This document shows, in pieces, positions 1-8,869 of a stretch of DNA of 64,000 nt. Below the pieces are notes generated by a model, which ran no database searches, was not told the origin of the DNA, and saw nothing but the letters and a program-made list of their open reading frames with translations. The translations under genes were made by a program, and so were the position numbers. Position 1 is the first letter of the stretch; each line of letters opens with the position of its first letter. The DNA comes from Rhodothermaeota bacterium MED-G19 (GTDB lineage Bacteria; Bacteroidota; Bacteroidia; Cytophagales; MED-G16), in assembly GCA_002457315.1 (NCBI GenBank), contig NTKI01000002.1:1-64000 (forward strand). The letters are read 5' to 3'.

Positions 1-435
1 ACAGAAGTGAAAGGTGTAAGTAGATTTACTATTGTTGTAAGTTCAACGAAAGAAAAAATTATAAAAATTGTTAATCATATAAATAAACTTATTGATGTGT
101 TGGCAGCATTTCTTTATGAGGAAGATGAAATATACTATCAAGAAATAGCTTTGTATAAATTATCTACTAACATGTTTTTAAAAGGCGATCTTGTTGAAAA
201 AATTATTATTAGAAAATATGGAGCAAAAATTTTAAAAATAGAAGAAGACCATATTATTATTCAAAAAACAGGCACAAAAGTAGGAACCCAAAAACTCTAT
301 GATGAACTTAAAAAATTTGGTGAAATTTTAGAATTTGCTAGGTCTGGAAGAGTAGCGCTATCAAAAAAGAAAAGAAAAACAGTAAACTTTATTAAAAAAC
401 TAGAAAAAACTAAATCAAATAAACTAAATATTTAA
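1..435 (+). CDS. ilvN: Acetolactate synthase small (regulatory) subunit, 5'-truncated
   Basis: The reading frame is open to the window edge, so the N-terminus is missing; a GTG at position 7 is only an internal codon. The visible part starts inside the ACT domain (SRFTIVV) and runs through the C-terminal IlvN region (QEIALYKL, then GTKVGTQKLYDELKKFG, then EFARSGRVALSK). The family binds the catalytic IlvB subunit and gives valine feedback control of the first step of isoleucine/valine synthesis. It lies 10 bases upstream of ilvC, the next enzyme of the pathway, in the same orientation, which supports the call. ilvB is expected just outside the left edge. Confidence 0.93.
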   Translation, partial: TEVKGVSRFTIVVSSTKEKIIKIVNHINKLIDVLAAFLYEEDEIYYQEIALYKLSTNMFLKGDLVEKIIIRKYGAKILKIEEDHIIIQKTGTKVGTQKLYDELKKFGEILEFARSGRVALSKKKRKTVNFIKKLEKTKSNKLNI

Positions 436-445
436 ATTAAAAATT

Positions 446-1483
446 ATGGCAAAAATAAATTTTGGAGGTACTATAGAAGAAGTAGTAACACGTGAGGAAT
501 TTCCATTAAATAAAGCTTTAGAGTACTTAAAAGATGAAACAATAGCTATTATAGGGTATGGTGTACAAGGACCAGGCCAGTCATTGAATTTAAAAGATAA
601 TGGTTTCAATGTGATAATAGGTCAAAGAAAAAATTCAAAGTCATGGGATAAAGCTTTGTCTGACGGATGGATAGAAGATGAAAACTTATTTGAAATTGAA
701 GAAGCATGTAAAAGAGGAACAATCATTCAATATCTATTATCAGATGCTGGACAAATTCAAATGTGGCCAACTGTAAAAAAACATTTAACAAAAGGCAAAA
801 CACTTTACTTTTCTCATGGTTTTGGTATTACATACAAAGAACAGACTAATATAATTCCTCCAGATGATGTTGATGTTATTTTAGTTGCTCCTAAAGGATC
901 AGGTACAAGTCTAAGAAGATTATTTGTAGAAGGAAATGGATTAAATTCTAGTTTTGCAATTCATCAGGATTACAGTGGTAATGCTAGAGATAAAGTTATT
1001 TCATTAGGAATAGGTGTTGGATCAGGATATTTGTTTGAAACAACATTTAAAAAGGAAGTTTTTAGTGATTTGACTGGAGAAAGAGGTACACTTATGGGAG
1101 CTATTCAAGGATTATTTGCTGCTCAATATTCAATTTTGAGAAAAAAAGGTCACTCTCCATCGGAAGCATTTAATGAGACAGTAGAGGAAGCAACACAATC
1201 TTTGTATCCGCTTGTAGCTGAAAATGGGATGGATTGGATGTATGCTAATTGTTCTACTACTGCACAAAGGGGTGCTCTAGATTGGTGGAAAAAGTTTAGA
1301 GATGCTGTTTATCCAGTTTTCGAAGAACTTTATGAGTCTGTAGAAAGTGGAGAAGAAGCTAAAATAACTATTGAGGCCAATAAAAAAACTAATTATAGAG
1401 AGGGTTTAGATAAAGAATTATCAGAATTAAAAGAATCTGAGTTGTGGATAACAGGAAATGAAGTAAGAAAACTTAGACCATAA
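446..1483 (+). CDS. ilvC: Ketol-acid reductoisomerase
   Basis: It converts acetolactate or acetohydroxybutyrate to the dihydroxy acids with NAD(P)H and Mg2+, the second common step of valine/isoleucine/leucine synthesis. At 345 residues it is the short form. The N-terminal Rossmann region has IAIIGYGVQGPGQ (about residues 33-45); GVQGPG replaces the more familiar GSQGHA. The C-terminal knotted domain has DLTGERGTLMGAIQG and the acidic motif FNETVEEATQSLYP, which supply metal-binding Asp and Glu residues. It follows ilvN by 10 bases. From memory, the GPGQ variant and the ending VRKLRP are typical of Bacteroidota enzymes. Confidence 0.96.
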   Translation: MAKINFGGTIEEVVTREEFPLNKALEYLKDETIAIIGYGVQGPGQSLNLKDNGFNVIIGQRKNSKSWDKALSDGWIEDENLFEIEEACKRGTIIQYLLSDAGQIQMWPTVKKHLTKGKTLYFSHGFGITYKEQTNIIPPDDVDVILVAPKGSGTSLRRLFVEGNGLNSSFAIHQDYSGNARDKVISLGIGVGSGYLFETTFKKEVFSDLTGERGTLMGAIQGLFAAQYSILRKKGHSPSEAFNETVEEATQSLYPLVAENGMDWMYANCSTTAQRGALDWWKKFRDAVYPVFEELYESVESGEEAKITIEANKKTNYREGLDKELSELKESELWITGNEVRKLRP

Positions 1484-1494
1484 ATCTAATTAAA

Positions 1495-2643
1495 GTGTTA
1501 GATGAAAATCTGAATTTGGAAGATTTTAATTATATACTTCCAAAAAAGAATATAGCCTTATATCCTACAAATAAACGAGAAAACTCAAGATTACTTGTCT
1601 ATAATCCGAAAGAAATAACTGATTCAAATTTTAAAAATATAGACAATTATATTCCTAATAATTCTACTATATTTTTTAATGATACTAGAGTTATTAAAAG
1701 CAGATTTTTATTTAATAAAAATCAAAGATCAATAATTGAAATTTTAGTAATTGATTCTGTAAAATTAAACAATAAGAGTGTTGAGATAAGCGCTTTAGTT
1801 GGCAATAATAAAAAGTGGAAAGAGAAAGAAATTTTAATTTCTAAAAAACATTCTATAGAAATAAAAGCAATAAAAGAAAACAAAAAAATTATAATCTCCT
1901 GGAATAAAAAAAAGAAATGGAGAGAAATTGTGGAAATTTTTGGCACTCTCCCACTCCCCCCTTATATAAAAAGAGATATTGAAGAAAGTGATTTAAATGA
2001 TTATCAGACAGTTTATTCTAAAAAAGAAGGCTCCATAGCTTCCCCAACAGCAGGATTACATTTCACTGAAAAAATAATTAAAAAACTAAAATCAAATAAT
2101 AATATCGATTACTTAACACTTCATGTTGGAATTGGAACTTTCAAACCAATAAATAAAAAAAAGATTATAGATCATAAAATGCATTCAGAAGAAATAATTG
2201 TTTCGAAAAGAAATATTATTAATTTAAAAAAATCAAAAAATATAATTGCCGTAGGAACAACAAGTTTAAGGACATTGGAATCATTATATTATCTTGGAAT
2301 CAAAATTTTAAATAAAAACAAAAATTTAAATATTGAACAATATCCTTATAAAAATCTGAACAAAAATTATAGTAAAAATGAAATATGTAATTTTATTTTA
2401 AATTTTATGGAAACAAGTAATTTAAACTTACTAAAATTCAGATCAAGCATCTTCATTCTACCTGGTTATAATTTTAAATTTTGCAACCAATTAATAACTA
2501 ATTTTCATTATCCTAAATCAACCTTAATTTTATTAATTGCTGCGTTTATTGGTGAAGACTGGAGAAAAGTTTATAAGTTCGCTTCTCAAAATAAATTTAG
2601 ATTTCTAAGTTATGGTGATTCTTCTCTACTCTTTAAAAAATGA
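1495..2643 (+). CDS. queA: S-adenosylmethionine:tRNA ribosyltransferase-isomerase
   Basis: It transfers and isomerises the ribosyl part of SAM to 7-aminomethyl-7-deazaguanine in tRNA, making epoxyqueuosine. Recognisable segments are FNDTRVIKSRF, GTLPLPPYIKRD, YQTVYSKKEGSIASPTAGLH, VGIGTFKPI and, near the C-terminus, ITNFHYPKSTLILLIAAFIG. The start is GTG at 1495, 11 bases after ilvC; no better start is near. The 382 residues exceed the roughly 350 of many homologues; the extra is lysine/asparagine-rich sequence. Its stop overlaps the next start as ATGA. The pathway partner tgt is also in this window (6473-7600). Confidence 0.95.
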   Translation: MLDENLNLEDFNYILPKKNIALYPTNKRENSRLLVYNPKEITDSNFKNIDNYIPNNSTIFFNDTRVIKSRFLFNKNQRSIIEILVIDSVKLNNKSVEISALVGNNKKWKEKEILISKKHSIEIKAIKENKKIIISWNKKKKWREIVEIFGTLPLPPYIKRDIEESDLNDYQTVYSKKEGSIASPTAGLHFTEKIIKKLKSNNNIDYLTLHVGIGTFKPINKKKIIDHKMHSEEIIVSKRNIINLKKSKNIIAVGTTSLRTLESLYYLGIKILNKNKNLNIEQYPYKNLNKNYSKNEICNFILNFMETSNLNLLKFRSSIFILPGYNFKFCNQLITNFHYPKSTLILLIAAFIGEDWRKVYKFASQNKFRFLSYGDSSLLFKK

Positions 2644-3584
2644 TTAAATCTGGAAAAAATATTGATTATGCGGCTAAGGTCTTAAATGATGATGGTATTG
2701 TAGTAATCCCAACTGAAACTGTATATGGTTTAGCGGGTAATGCTCTAAAAAAGAATTCAGTTAATAAAATTTATTCGATTAAGAAAAGGCCAAAACATGA
2801 TCCTTTAATTTGTCACACTGATTCTTTAGCTAAAATTAAAAAATATGTAAATGATATACCTGAAGAGGCATATGCATTAGCAGATAAATTCTGGCCTGGT
2901 CCAATGACAATTATTTTTGAAAAAAAAAATATCATTCCAGATTTAACTACATCTAATTTAAATACGGTTGCGTTTAGAATTCCAAATAAAACAATTACTC
3001 TTAAATTACTAGAAAATTTAAATTATCCATTGGCCGCACCTAGTGCTAATGTTTTCGGTTATATATCACCAACAAAAACAGAACATGTCCATAAAAACTT
3101 TAATAAAGGAATAGATTATCTTTTAGAAGGTGGTAATTGTAAATTAGGTCTAGAGTCAACAATCATTGGATTTAAGGATAATAAAATTATTGTTTATAGA
3201 TTAGGAAGTTTGGTGTTGAATGACTTAAAAAAAATAGGAAAAGTTGAAATTTTAAATAAAAATGATAATTATCCAGGTTCATTTAAAAACCATTATTCAC
3301 CAAGAAAAAAATTATATTTAGGAAATATTAAAAATCTCTGTGAGATTCACAAAGACAAAAAGATTGGCATTTTATGTTATAATAAAAAATACAAAGAAAT
3401 TAAATATGAAAATCAAATCATTTTATCAGATAAGTCATCATTGGAAGAGGCAAGTAAAAATCTTTACTCTGCTCTATATAAACTAGATAATATGAAAAAT
3501 ATTGATATAATAATCTCAAGTTTATTACCTAATAATCATATAGGGAGAACAATTAATGATAGATTAACTAAATCTGCAGAATAG
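2640..3584 (+). CDS. L-threonylcarbamoyladenylate synthase (Sua5/YrdC/YwlC family)
   Basis: It makes threonylcarbamoyl-AMP from threonine, bicarbonate and ATP, the first step of the t6A37 modification of ANN-decoding tRNAs. The YrdC fold shows GIVVIPTETVYGLAGNA (about residues 18-34), SIKKRPKHDPLICH, WPGPMTIIFEK, AAPSANVFGYISPT and LGLESTIIGF. At 314 residues it has the extra C-terminal Sua5 domain (from about residue 220), so it is the long Sua5 form rather than the short TsaC form. It overlaps queA by 4 bases (ATGA). The second-step enzyme, TsaD, is encoded at 49247-50254. Confidence 0.93.
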   Translation: MIKSGKNIDYAAKVLNDDGIVVIPTETVYGLAGNALKKNSVNKIYSIKKRPKHDPLICHTDSLAKIKKYVNDIPEEAYALADKFWPGPMTIIFEKKNIIPDLTTSNLNTVAFRIPNKTITLKLLENLNYPLAAPSANVFGYISPTKTEHVHKNFNKGIDYLLEGGNCKLGLESTIIGFKDNKIIVYRLGSLVLNDLKKIGKVEILNKNDNYPGSFKNHYSPRKKLYLGNIKNLCEIHKDKKIGILCYNKKYKEIKYENQIILSDKSSLEEASKNLYSALYKLDNMKNIDIIISSLLPNNHIGRTINDRLTKSAE

Positions 3585-3585
3585 A

Positions 3586-4782
3586 ATGTTGGAATGTAAG
3601 AGTTTAGTAGATATAAATTTTAAAGATAAAGTCGCAATAGTAAGAGTTGATTTTAATGTACCATTAAAAAATAATCTAAAAATATCAGACACCACAAGAA
3701 TAGATAATGGTGTCAAGTCAATAAAATATGTTTTAAAAAATAAAGGTAAGTGTGTTATAATGTCCCACCTTGGGAGACCCAAAGGTAAAGGATACGAAAA
3801 AAAGTTTTCATTAGAAAATATAATAAGCTATCTCGAAAAAATTTTCAAAATCAAAATACCTCTTATTAGAAATTATTATTCATATGATTTTTCAATAGAA
3901 AAATACTTAGAAAAAAATGACATAATACTTCTAGAAAATTTGAGATTTTATCCAGAAGAAAAATCAAATAATAAAAATTTTGCTAAGACTTTAGCATCAT
4001 TTGCTGATGTTTATATTAATGATGCTTTTGGAACTTGTCACAGATCTCATGCATCTACAAATTCAATTATCAATCATATAAAAGAGTCTTGTGTAGGTTT
4101 ATTAGTTGATAAAGAATTAAAAAATATAAATCAATTATTTTATAATAATAATCCGCCATTTACTGCAATACTAGGAGGATCTAAAGTCTCTGATAAAATT
4201 GGTGTTATAGAAAAATTAATAAAAGTTGTTGATAATATATTAATAGGGGGAGCAATGGCTAATACCTTCATTAGGTATCTAGGAGGAAATATTGGAAATT
4301 CAATATATGAGAAAGATAAATTAGGTATAGCTGGAAAATTATTAAATCAAGCCAAAGAAAAAAAAGTCAATATTTTATTACCTATAGATTTTGTATGCTC
4401 AAACTCAATAAACAAAATAGATAAAACAATAATTTCTAATTCATTTAGTGTTCCTGCGAAGTTATCTGGCTATGATATAGGAGATGAAACAATTAAAAGT
4501 TTTACAAGTATCATTGCTAAATCTAAAACTATTATATGGAATGGACCTCTGGGAGTATTTGAAGTTAATGAATTTTCTGAAGGAACATTTAAAGTAGCTG
4601 ACGCAATATCTAAATCAACAATTAATGGAGCATACTCATTGGTTGGAGGAGGAGATTCAGTTGCTGCAATCAATAAAAATAACAATTATAAAAATATTTC
4701 GTTTATATCAACTGGAGGTGGTGCTCTTCTTGAATATATAGCAAAAGGATCATTACCATCATTGAAATTACTGAAATTATAA
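3586..4782 (+). CDS. pgk: Phosphoglycerate kinase
   Basis: This is the glycolytic/gluconeogenic enzyme converting 1,3-bisphosphoglycerate plus ADP to 3-phosphoglycerate plus ATP. It has full family length (398 residues). Signatures include VRVDFNVPL near residue 20, MSHLGRPKG, LLENLRFYPEE, NDAFGTCHRSHAST, AILGGSKVSDKIGV, IWNGPLGVFE and the C-terminal nucleotide-binding SLVGGGDSVAAI and FISTGGGALLEYIAKGSLP. The start is one base after the preceding stop, so it is probably the last gene of the ilvN-pgk run. A 135-base AT-rich spacer follows. Confidence 0.98.
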   Translation: MLECKSLVDINFKDKVAIVRVDFNVPLKNNLKISDTTRIDNGVKSIKYVLKNKGKCVIMSHLGRPKGKGYEKKFSLENIISYLEKIFKIKIPLIRNYYSYDFSIEKYLEKNDIILLENLRFYPEEKSNNKNFAKTLASFADVYINDAFGTCHRSHASTNSIINHIKESCVGLLVDKELKNINQLFYNNNPPFTAILGGSKVSDKIGVIEKLIKVVDNILIGGAMANTFIRYLGGNIGNSIYEKDKLGIAGKLLNQAKEKKVNILLPIDFVCSNSINKIDKTIISNSFSVPAKLSGYDIGDETIKSFTSIIAKSKTIIWNGPLGVFEVNEFSEGTFKVADAISKSTINGAYSLVGGGDSVAAINKNNNYKNISFISTGGGALLEYIAKGSLPSLKLLKL

Positions 4783-4904
4783 TTTTAAATACAAAAACAA
4801 TAAATTAATTATATTTTTAAGCATGGAATCTTAAGAAAAAATCAATTTTTTTTGATTAAAAGTTAAAAAGTTCATATTTTTTCTTTTTTTATGCCATTAA
4901 TAAA

Positions 4905-4912
4905 TATTTTTG
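4905..4912 (+). promoter_or_regulatory. Bacteroidota-type -7 element (TATTTTTG)
   Basis: The octamer matches TAnnTTTG and ends only 5 bases before the ATG at 4918, so the transcript would be leaderless or nearly so. No clear -33 TTG is visible at the usual distance. The element also lies inside the longer reading frame starting at 4891, which argues for 4918 as the start. Confidence 0.4.
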
Positions 4913-4917
4913 TCGCT

Positions 4918-5397
4918 ATGAAAAAATTATTTCTTTTATTAAGTGTTTCTTTTTTATCATATAATGGCATATCACAAAAGCTTGAGTTTGATTTTATTGC
5001 TTCAAGTTTAAATGAAACAATATTAGATGATTATCAATTTATAAAATCACATTTTTTAGGAAATGAAGTTGCTAGAAAAGTTAAATTGCTTGATTTGACC
5101 TACAAATGGGAAGATCCCCCTACCCCTACAAGAAGTACAACTTTAGTTAAAATAGAGAAACAGCCAATATATTTTGCTATAAGAAAAGTTATTAATCCCA
5201 AATTTTACAAAAATAAAATTAAAACAAAATCCATGTCTAAAGATGAGGCTAAATCTGAAATGATGGAAATTCTTGATATAGCAATAATGCTTAGATACCA
5301 AGAAACTGATGAATTAGAATCTATTTTAAGAGGCATTGAAAATGGCGATCAAGTTTTAGAAGTTTTTAAAAATCAAATAGAACTTATTTACTTTTAA
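4918..5397 (+). CDS. Secreted hypothetical protein
   Basis: I do not recognise the family. The product is 159 residues if started at the ATG at 4918; the frame is open nine codons further upstream, but that start would place charged and polar residues before the signal peptide. From 4918 it begins MKKLFLLLSVSFLSYNGISQ, a typical signal peptide with predicted cleavage after Ser or Gln, and no lipobox cysteine. The mature part is mixed alpha/beta with a lysine-rich middle and an acidic helix-prone C-terminus. It converges on lptG, whose stop is adjacent. Confidence 0.7.
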   Translation: MKKLFLLLSVSFLSYNGISQKLEFDFIASSLNETILDDYQFIKSHFLGNEVARKVKLLDLTYKWEDPPTPTRSTTLVKIEKQPIYFAIRKVINPKFYKNKIKTKSMSKDEAKSEMMEILDIAIMLRYQETDELESILRGIENGDQVLEVFKNQIELIYF

Positions 5398-6471
5398 TTA
5401 TTTAGGAATTACCCTGTAGAGGTAAATTGTAATCATACCAAAAATTATATTTGGTAACCATATAGCTATTAATGGATTAATACTACCATTTTCAGCAAAA
5501 GCCCTTGACATTACAAAAGATATAATAAATGCAAAAGCAAATGCAAAGCCTAATGCTATTAAATATCCAGTGCCCTGTCTAGATTTTTTTGATGCAATAA
5601 TAACACCAAGAATAACAAGTAATATAACCGTGAATGGTTGAGCTATTCTTATATATTTTTCAATCTTATATAGGTCTATGTCATCAGCTCCCCTCAATGT
5701 TTGTAGTTTAATGAATTCGTCAAGTTCACTCATAGTAAATGTTTCACTTAATCTGTAGTTATTATCAAAATCAGATGGTCCTACTAGAAGAGCGGTATCT
5801 AATTCAAAACCATCTTCAATCTTCTCTCCTCTGTCCAGAAGATCTCTTTTTCTCCAACTTTTAAGGCGCCACTTTTTTAAATCATTTTTCCAAATTATTT
5901 GTCTTGCGAATAGCTTACTTTTCAATTTAACGCCATCAAAATTTTCAAGAGTTACATTATATCCGATTTCCATATTATTATCATACCTCTCAAGGTATAG
6001 ATAAGAGTTTTCACTTACTTTAAAATGGACATTCTTATCAGAAAAATAATAAGGACTCTTAATATACATCACCTCAAAAGAGACCCTATCCTTATTTAAA
6101 TGAGGAATTATCCATCCATTCAAAACAAAACTTAAAGATGCTATAATAACAGCACCAACAAAAAATGATCTAATTACTGAAAATAAACTTTTTCCGGTGG
6201 ATAAGATAGCAATTAACTCTGATCTCATAGATAGTTGAGCCGTAACATAAACTGTAGCAATAAAGGCAGTAATAGGTGTTACTAAAGAAGTTATATATGG
6301 TATAAAGCCATAGTAATAACTTATTATATCATTCCATGAAAGTTTATTCTGAATGAATTTATGGTTTTTTTCAGTGAAATCAATTACCACTACTACTAGA
6401 ACCATTATAACTACTACAAAGAGAAAAGTTTTTAAAAATTTCTTTAAAATATATTTATTTAAAATACTCAT
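5398..6471 (-). CDS. LptF/LptG (YjgP/YjgQ) family LPS-export permease
   Basis: The 357 residues have the family layout: a membrane segment near the N-terminus (FLFVVVIMVLVVVVIDFTEKN follows an ILKKFLKTF start), further segments around residues 50-120, a periplasmic beta-jellyroll region (about 130-260) and three C-terminal membrane segments (TVILLVILGVIIASKK; YLIALGFAFAFAFII; IWLPNIIFGMITIYLY). The family forms the inner-membrane part of the ABC machine that extracts LPS for transport to the outer membrane. LptF versus LptG cannot be decided; Bacteroidota often have one or two such genes. It lies one base downstream of tgt on the same strand. Confidence 0.9.
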   Translation of the reverse strand: MSILNKYILKKFLKTFLFVVVIMVLVVVVIDFTEKNHKFIQNKLSWNDIISYYYGFIPYITSLVTPITAFIATVYVTAQLSMRSELIAILSTGKSLFSVIRSFFVGAVIIASLSFVLNGWIIPHLNKDRVSFEVMYIKSPYYFSDKNVHFKVSENSYLYLERYDNNMEIGYNVTLENFDGVKLKSKLFARQIIWKNDLKKWRLKSWRKRDLLDRGEKIEDGFELDTALLVGPSDFDNNYRLSETFTMSELDEFIKLQTLRGADDIDLYKIEKYIRIAQPFTVILLVILGVIIASKKSRQGTGYLIALGFAFAFAFIISFVMSRAFAENGSINPLIAIWLPNIIFGMITIYLYRVIPK

Positions 6472-6472
6472 C

Positions 6473-7600
6473 TTAAAGTCTTTTATTAAGTTTTGGTATC
6501 ATAATATCCTTCCATTCATGAAAGGTATCATCTTTTATATTCTTTCTTGCTTCTTTAACTAACCACAAATAAAAATTTAAGTTATGAAAACTTGCTATCT
6601 GTGAGCCTAAAATTTCTTTATTTATAATAAGATGTCTAAGATAAGCTTTTGAAAAATTGGAACTATAATGATCTAAATTGATATCAATAGGCGAAAAGTC
6701 TTTCTCCCATTTTTTATTCTTAATATTTATTGAGCCTTCTGATGTAAATAACATTCCGTTTCTTCCATTTCTAGTGGGCATAACACAATCAAACATATCT
6801 ACGCCTAATCCGATACATTCTAAAATATTTTCAGGAGTGCCTACCCCCATCAAATATCTTGGCTTTTCTTTAGGTAATATAGAACATACTAAATCAACAT
6901 TTTCATATATAATATCTTTAGGCTCTCCTACAGAGAGACCCCCAATAGCATTTCCAGGTAAATCTTTTTCAGAAATAAATTCAGATGATTGTATTCTTAA
7001 ATCTTTAAAAGTTCCACCTTGGACAATAGGAAAAAGAAACTGTTTATGACCATAATTATAACTGGATTTATTGAATTGTACTATTGATCTTTCTAACCAT
7101 TCATGCGTTAGAGCTAATGATTTTTTTGCATATGAGTAATTGCAAGGATAAGGTAAACATTCATCTAAAACCATACATATATCTGATCCAATTATATTTT
7201 GAGACTTAATAACAGATTCGGGAGTAAATAAATGTTTAGATCCATCTATATGAGATGAAAAGTAAACCCCTTCATTTTTAATTTTTACATTTTTAGATAA
7301 AGAAAAAACCTGATAACCACCTGAATCTGTTAGTATAGGTCTATCCCAGTTAATAAACTTATGAAGACCTTCTGAGGCACTTAAAACATCAAGACCAGGC
7401 CTTAGATATAAATGGTAATTATTTGATAAAATTATTTGAGCTTTTATTTTATTAATCAAATCATCTTGAAAAACTCCTTTAACTGAACCGAGAGTTCCTA
7501 CTGGCATAAATATAGGGGTATCTATTTGGCCTCTACTTGTAAAAATTTTACCAACCCTAGCGTTTGATTTTGATGATCTATGTGTTAATTTGAAGAACAT
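6473..7600 (-). CDS. tgt: tRNA-guanine transglycosylase (queuine/preQ1)
   Basis: It exchanges G34 of GUN-anticodon tRNAs for a queuine precursor. Motifs are TPIFMPVGTLGSVKGV, LSNNYHLYLRPG, LTDSGGYQVFSL (containing the base-binding Asp), FPIVQGG, AIGGLSVGEP, RYLMGVGTPE and DMFDCVMPTRNGRNG (containing the catalytic Asp). The start is set at the ATG at 7600 (MFFKLTHRSS), where homologues begin; the frame continues to a TTG at 7615. The usual CxCxxC zinc ligands near the C-terminus are not seen: the region ends NLDHYSSNFSKAYLRHLIINKE, so the zinc site is altered or lost. It pairs with the downstream lptG-like gene. Confidence 0.95.
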   Translation of the reverse strand: MFFKLTHRSSKSNARVGKIFTSRGQIDTPIFMPVGTLGSVKGVFQDDLINKIKAQIILSNNYHLYLRPGLDVLSASEGLHKFINWDRPILTDSGGYQVFSLSKNVKIKNEGVYFSSHIDGSKHLFTPESVIKSQNIIGSDICMVLDECLPYPCNYSYAKKSLALTHEWLERSIVQFNKSSYNYGHKQFLFPIVQGGTFKDLRIQSSEFISEKDLPGNAIGGLSVGEPKDIIYENVDLVCSILPKEKPRYLMGVGTPENILECIGLGVDMFDCVMPTRNGRNGMLFTSEGSINIKNKKWEKDFSPIDINLDHYSSNFSKAYLRHLIINKEILGSQIASFHNLNFYLWLVKEARKNIKDDTFHEWKDIMIPKLNKRL

Positions 7601-7640
7601 ATTATTGTAAAGCAAATTTTACCCAATATTATACTCATTA

Positions 7641-8249
7641 ATGGATAAAAAAAGAAAATTTTCAAAAAAAGCGTTAAGAGACTTTGAATTAATTGATGCT
7701 GCAATAGCTTACAATGATCAAAATGCTTTTTCAGAATTAATGTCTAACTATAAAAACTCAATATATTTTACAATTTTAAAAATGATCAAAGATCCAGATG
7801 ATGCAGAAGATCTTACAATTGAAGCATTTTCAAAAGCATTTAATAAGCTAGATAAGTTCAAAAAGGACTATACATTCTCGACGTGGTTATTTAGAATAGC
7901 TACGAATAATACAATAGATTTTATCAGAAAAAAAAAATTAAAAACAACAAGCTTAAATAGAACATTTAAAGATGATAGTGGTAAAAATATTGATATTGAT
8001 GTTAAAGATCTTGATAAAACACCAGGTGAAGAAGCAATTCACAAAGAGAAAATTATCTTAGTAAGAAAATTTGTATCAAAACTCCCAAAAAAATATGAAA
8101 ATTTAATCAAGTACAGATATTTTAAAGAACTATCATACAATGAAATTGCAGAAAAAACTAAATCGCCACTAGGTACTATTAAAGCTCAGTTATTTAGAGC
8201 TAGAGAGCTTTTATATGAAATCTTAAAAGACAAAAAGTCTCAAATTTGA
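7641..8249 (+). CDS. ECF-type sigma-70 family RNA polymerase sigma factor
   Basis: The 202-residue protein has sigma region 2 (about residues 25-95: AFSELMSNYKNSIYF, DAEDLTIEAFSKAF, FSTWLFRIATNNTIDFIRKK) and sigma region 4 (about 140-195: KLPKKYENLIKYRYFKELSYNEIA, then GTIKAQLFRAREL, the recognition helix). Group 4 sigma factors direct RNA polymerase to alternative promoters. No anti-sigma gene is adjacent; it is followed by rsmG with a TGATG overlap and diverges from tgt. It may be a constitutively used Bacteroidota ECF factor, but that is inference. Confidence 0.93.
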   Translation: MDKKRKFSKKALRDFELIDAAIAYNDQNAFSELMSNYKNSIYFTILKMIKDPDDAEDLTIEAFSKAFNKLDKFKKDYTFSTWLFRIATNNTIDFIRKKKLKTTSLNRTFKDDSGKNIDIDVKDLDKTPGEEAIHKEKIILVRKFVSKLPKKYENLIKYRYFKELSYNEIAEKTKSPLGTIKAQLFRARELLYEILKDKKSQI

Positions 8250-8866
8250 TGCATAAATACTTTAATCTTATTAGAAAATATCACTCCAATATTTCGGAGA
8301 AAAAACTAAATACTTATAATAAGCTATTTGATATTTACGAAAAGATAAACGTAAAAATTAATTTAATATCAAGAAAAGATTTTGAAAACTTTTATTTACA
8401 CCACATTCTACATTCTCTTTCCATTATCAAATTTGAATTGATACCTAAAAAAAAATTAAAAATAGTTGATTTAGGAACTGGAGGAGGAATTCCTGGAATT
8501 CCATTAGCAATATTTTATGATGACAATAAATTTTTTCTTGTGGACTCTATTAGAAAAAAAATAAAATCAGTTGATAGAATTATAAAAGAATTAGAGTTAG
8601 AAAATGTTAAAACCTATAACGATAGAATTGAAAATTTAGAATTTAATGCAGACATAATAATATGTAGATCTGTTTCTTCAATCAAGAACATTTTAAAATG
8701 GACTAAAAATTCATTGAAGAAAAATGGTAAAATTATTTTGTTAAAAGGAGGTGATGTTGACAAAGAGTTGATAAATATTAATAAAAGATTTACGATTTAT
8801 AACATAGATAGTATATATTCAGACGATTACTTTCAAAATAAAAAAATCATTGAAATCCAAGCATAA
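8249..8866 (+). CDS. rsmG: 16S rRNA (guanine527-N7)-methyltransferase
   Basis: It methylates G527 of 16S rRNA with SAM. The 205 residues show the family pattern: INLISRKDFENFYLHHILHSL (about residues 30-50), the SAM-binding motif VDLGTGGGIPGIPLAI and IICRSVSSIKNILKW, followed by KKNGKIILLKGG. The start is the ATG at 8249, which overlaps the sigma-factor stop as TGATG; a TTG one codon earlier is less likely. dnaE follows after 3 bases, so sigma factor, rsmG, dnaE and trx probably form one operon. Confidence 0.94.
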   Translation: MHKYFNLIRKYHSNISEKKLNTYNKLFDIYEKINVKINLISRKDFENFYLHHILHSLSIIKFELIPKKKLKIVDLGTGGGIPGIPLAIFYDDNKFFLVDSIRKKIKSVDRIIKELELENVKTYNDRIENLEFNADIIICRSVSSIKNILKWTKNSLKKNGKIILLKGGDVDKELININKRFTIYNIDSIYSDDYFQNKKIIEIQA

Positions 8867-8869
8867 ACT

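Noticed and set aside
4838-4862. Weak AATCAA/TTGATT hairpin after pgk as a terminator
   Set aside because: The stem is only 6 bp, the loop is all T and no T tract follows in the transcribed direction, so it is indistinguishable from chance in such AT-rich sequence.
7601-7640. -7 box for tgt (TAAAATTTG) and for the sigma factor
   Set aside because: The spacing in the minus-strand sequence has one base too many (TA-N3-TTTG), and the plus strand has no match, so no promoter is called.
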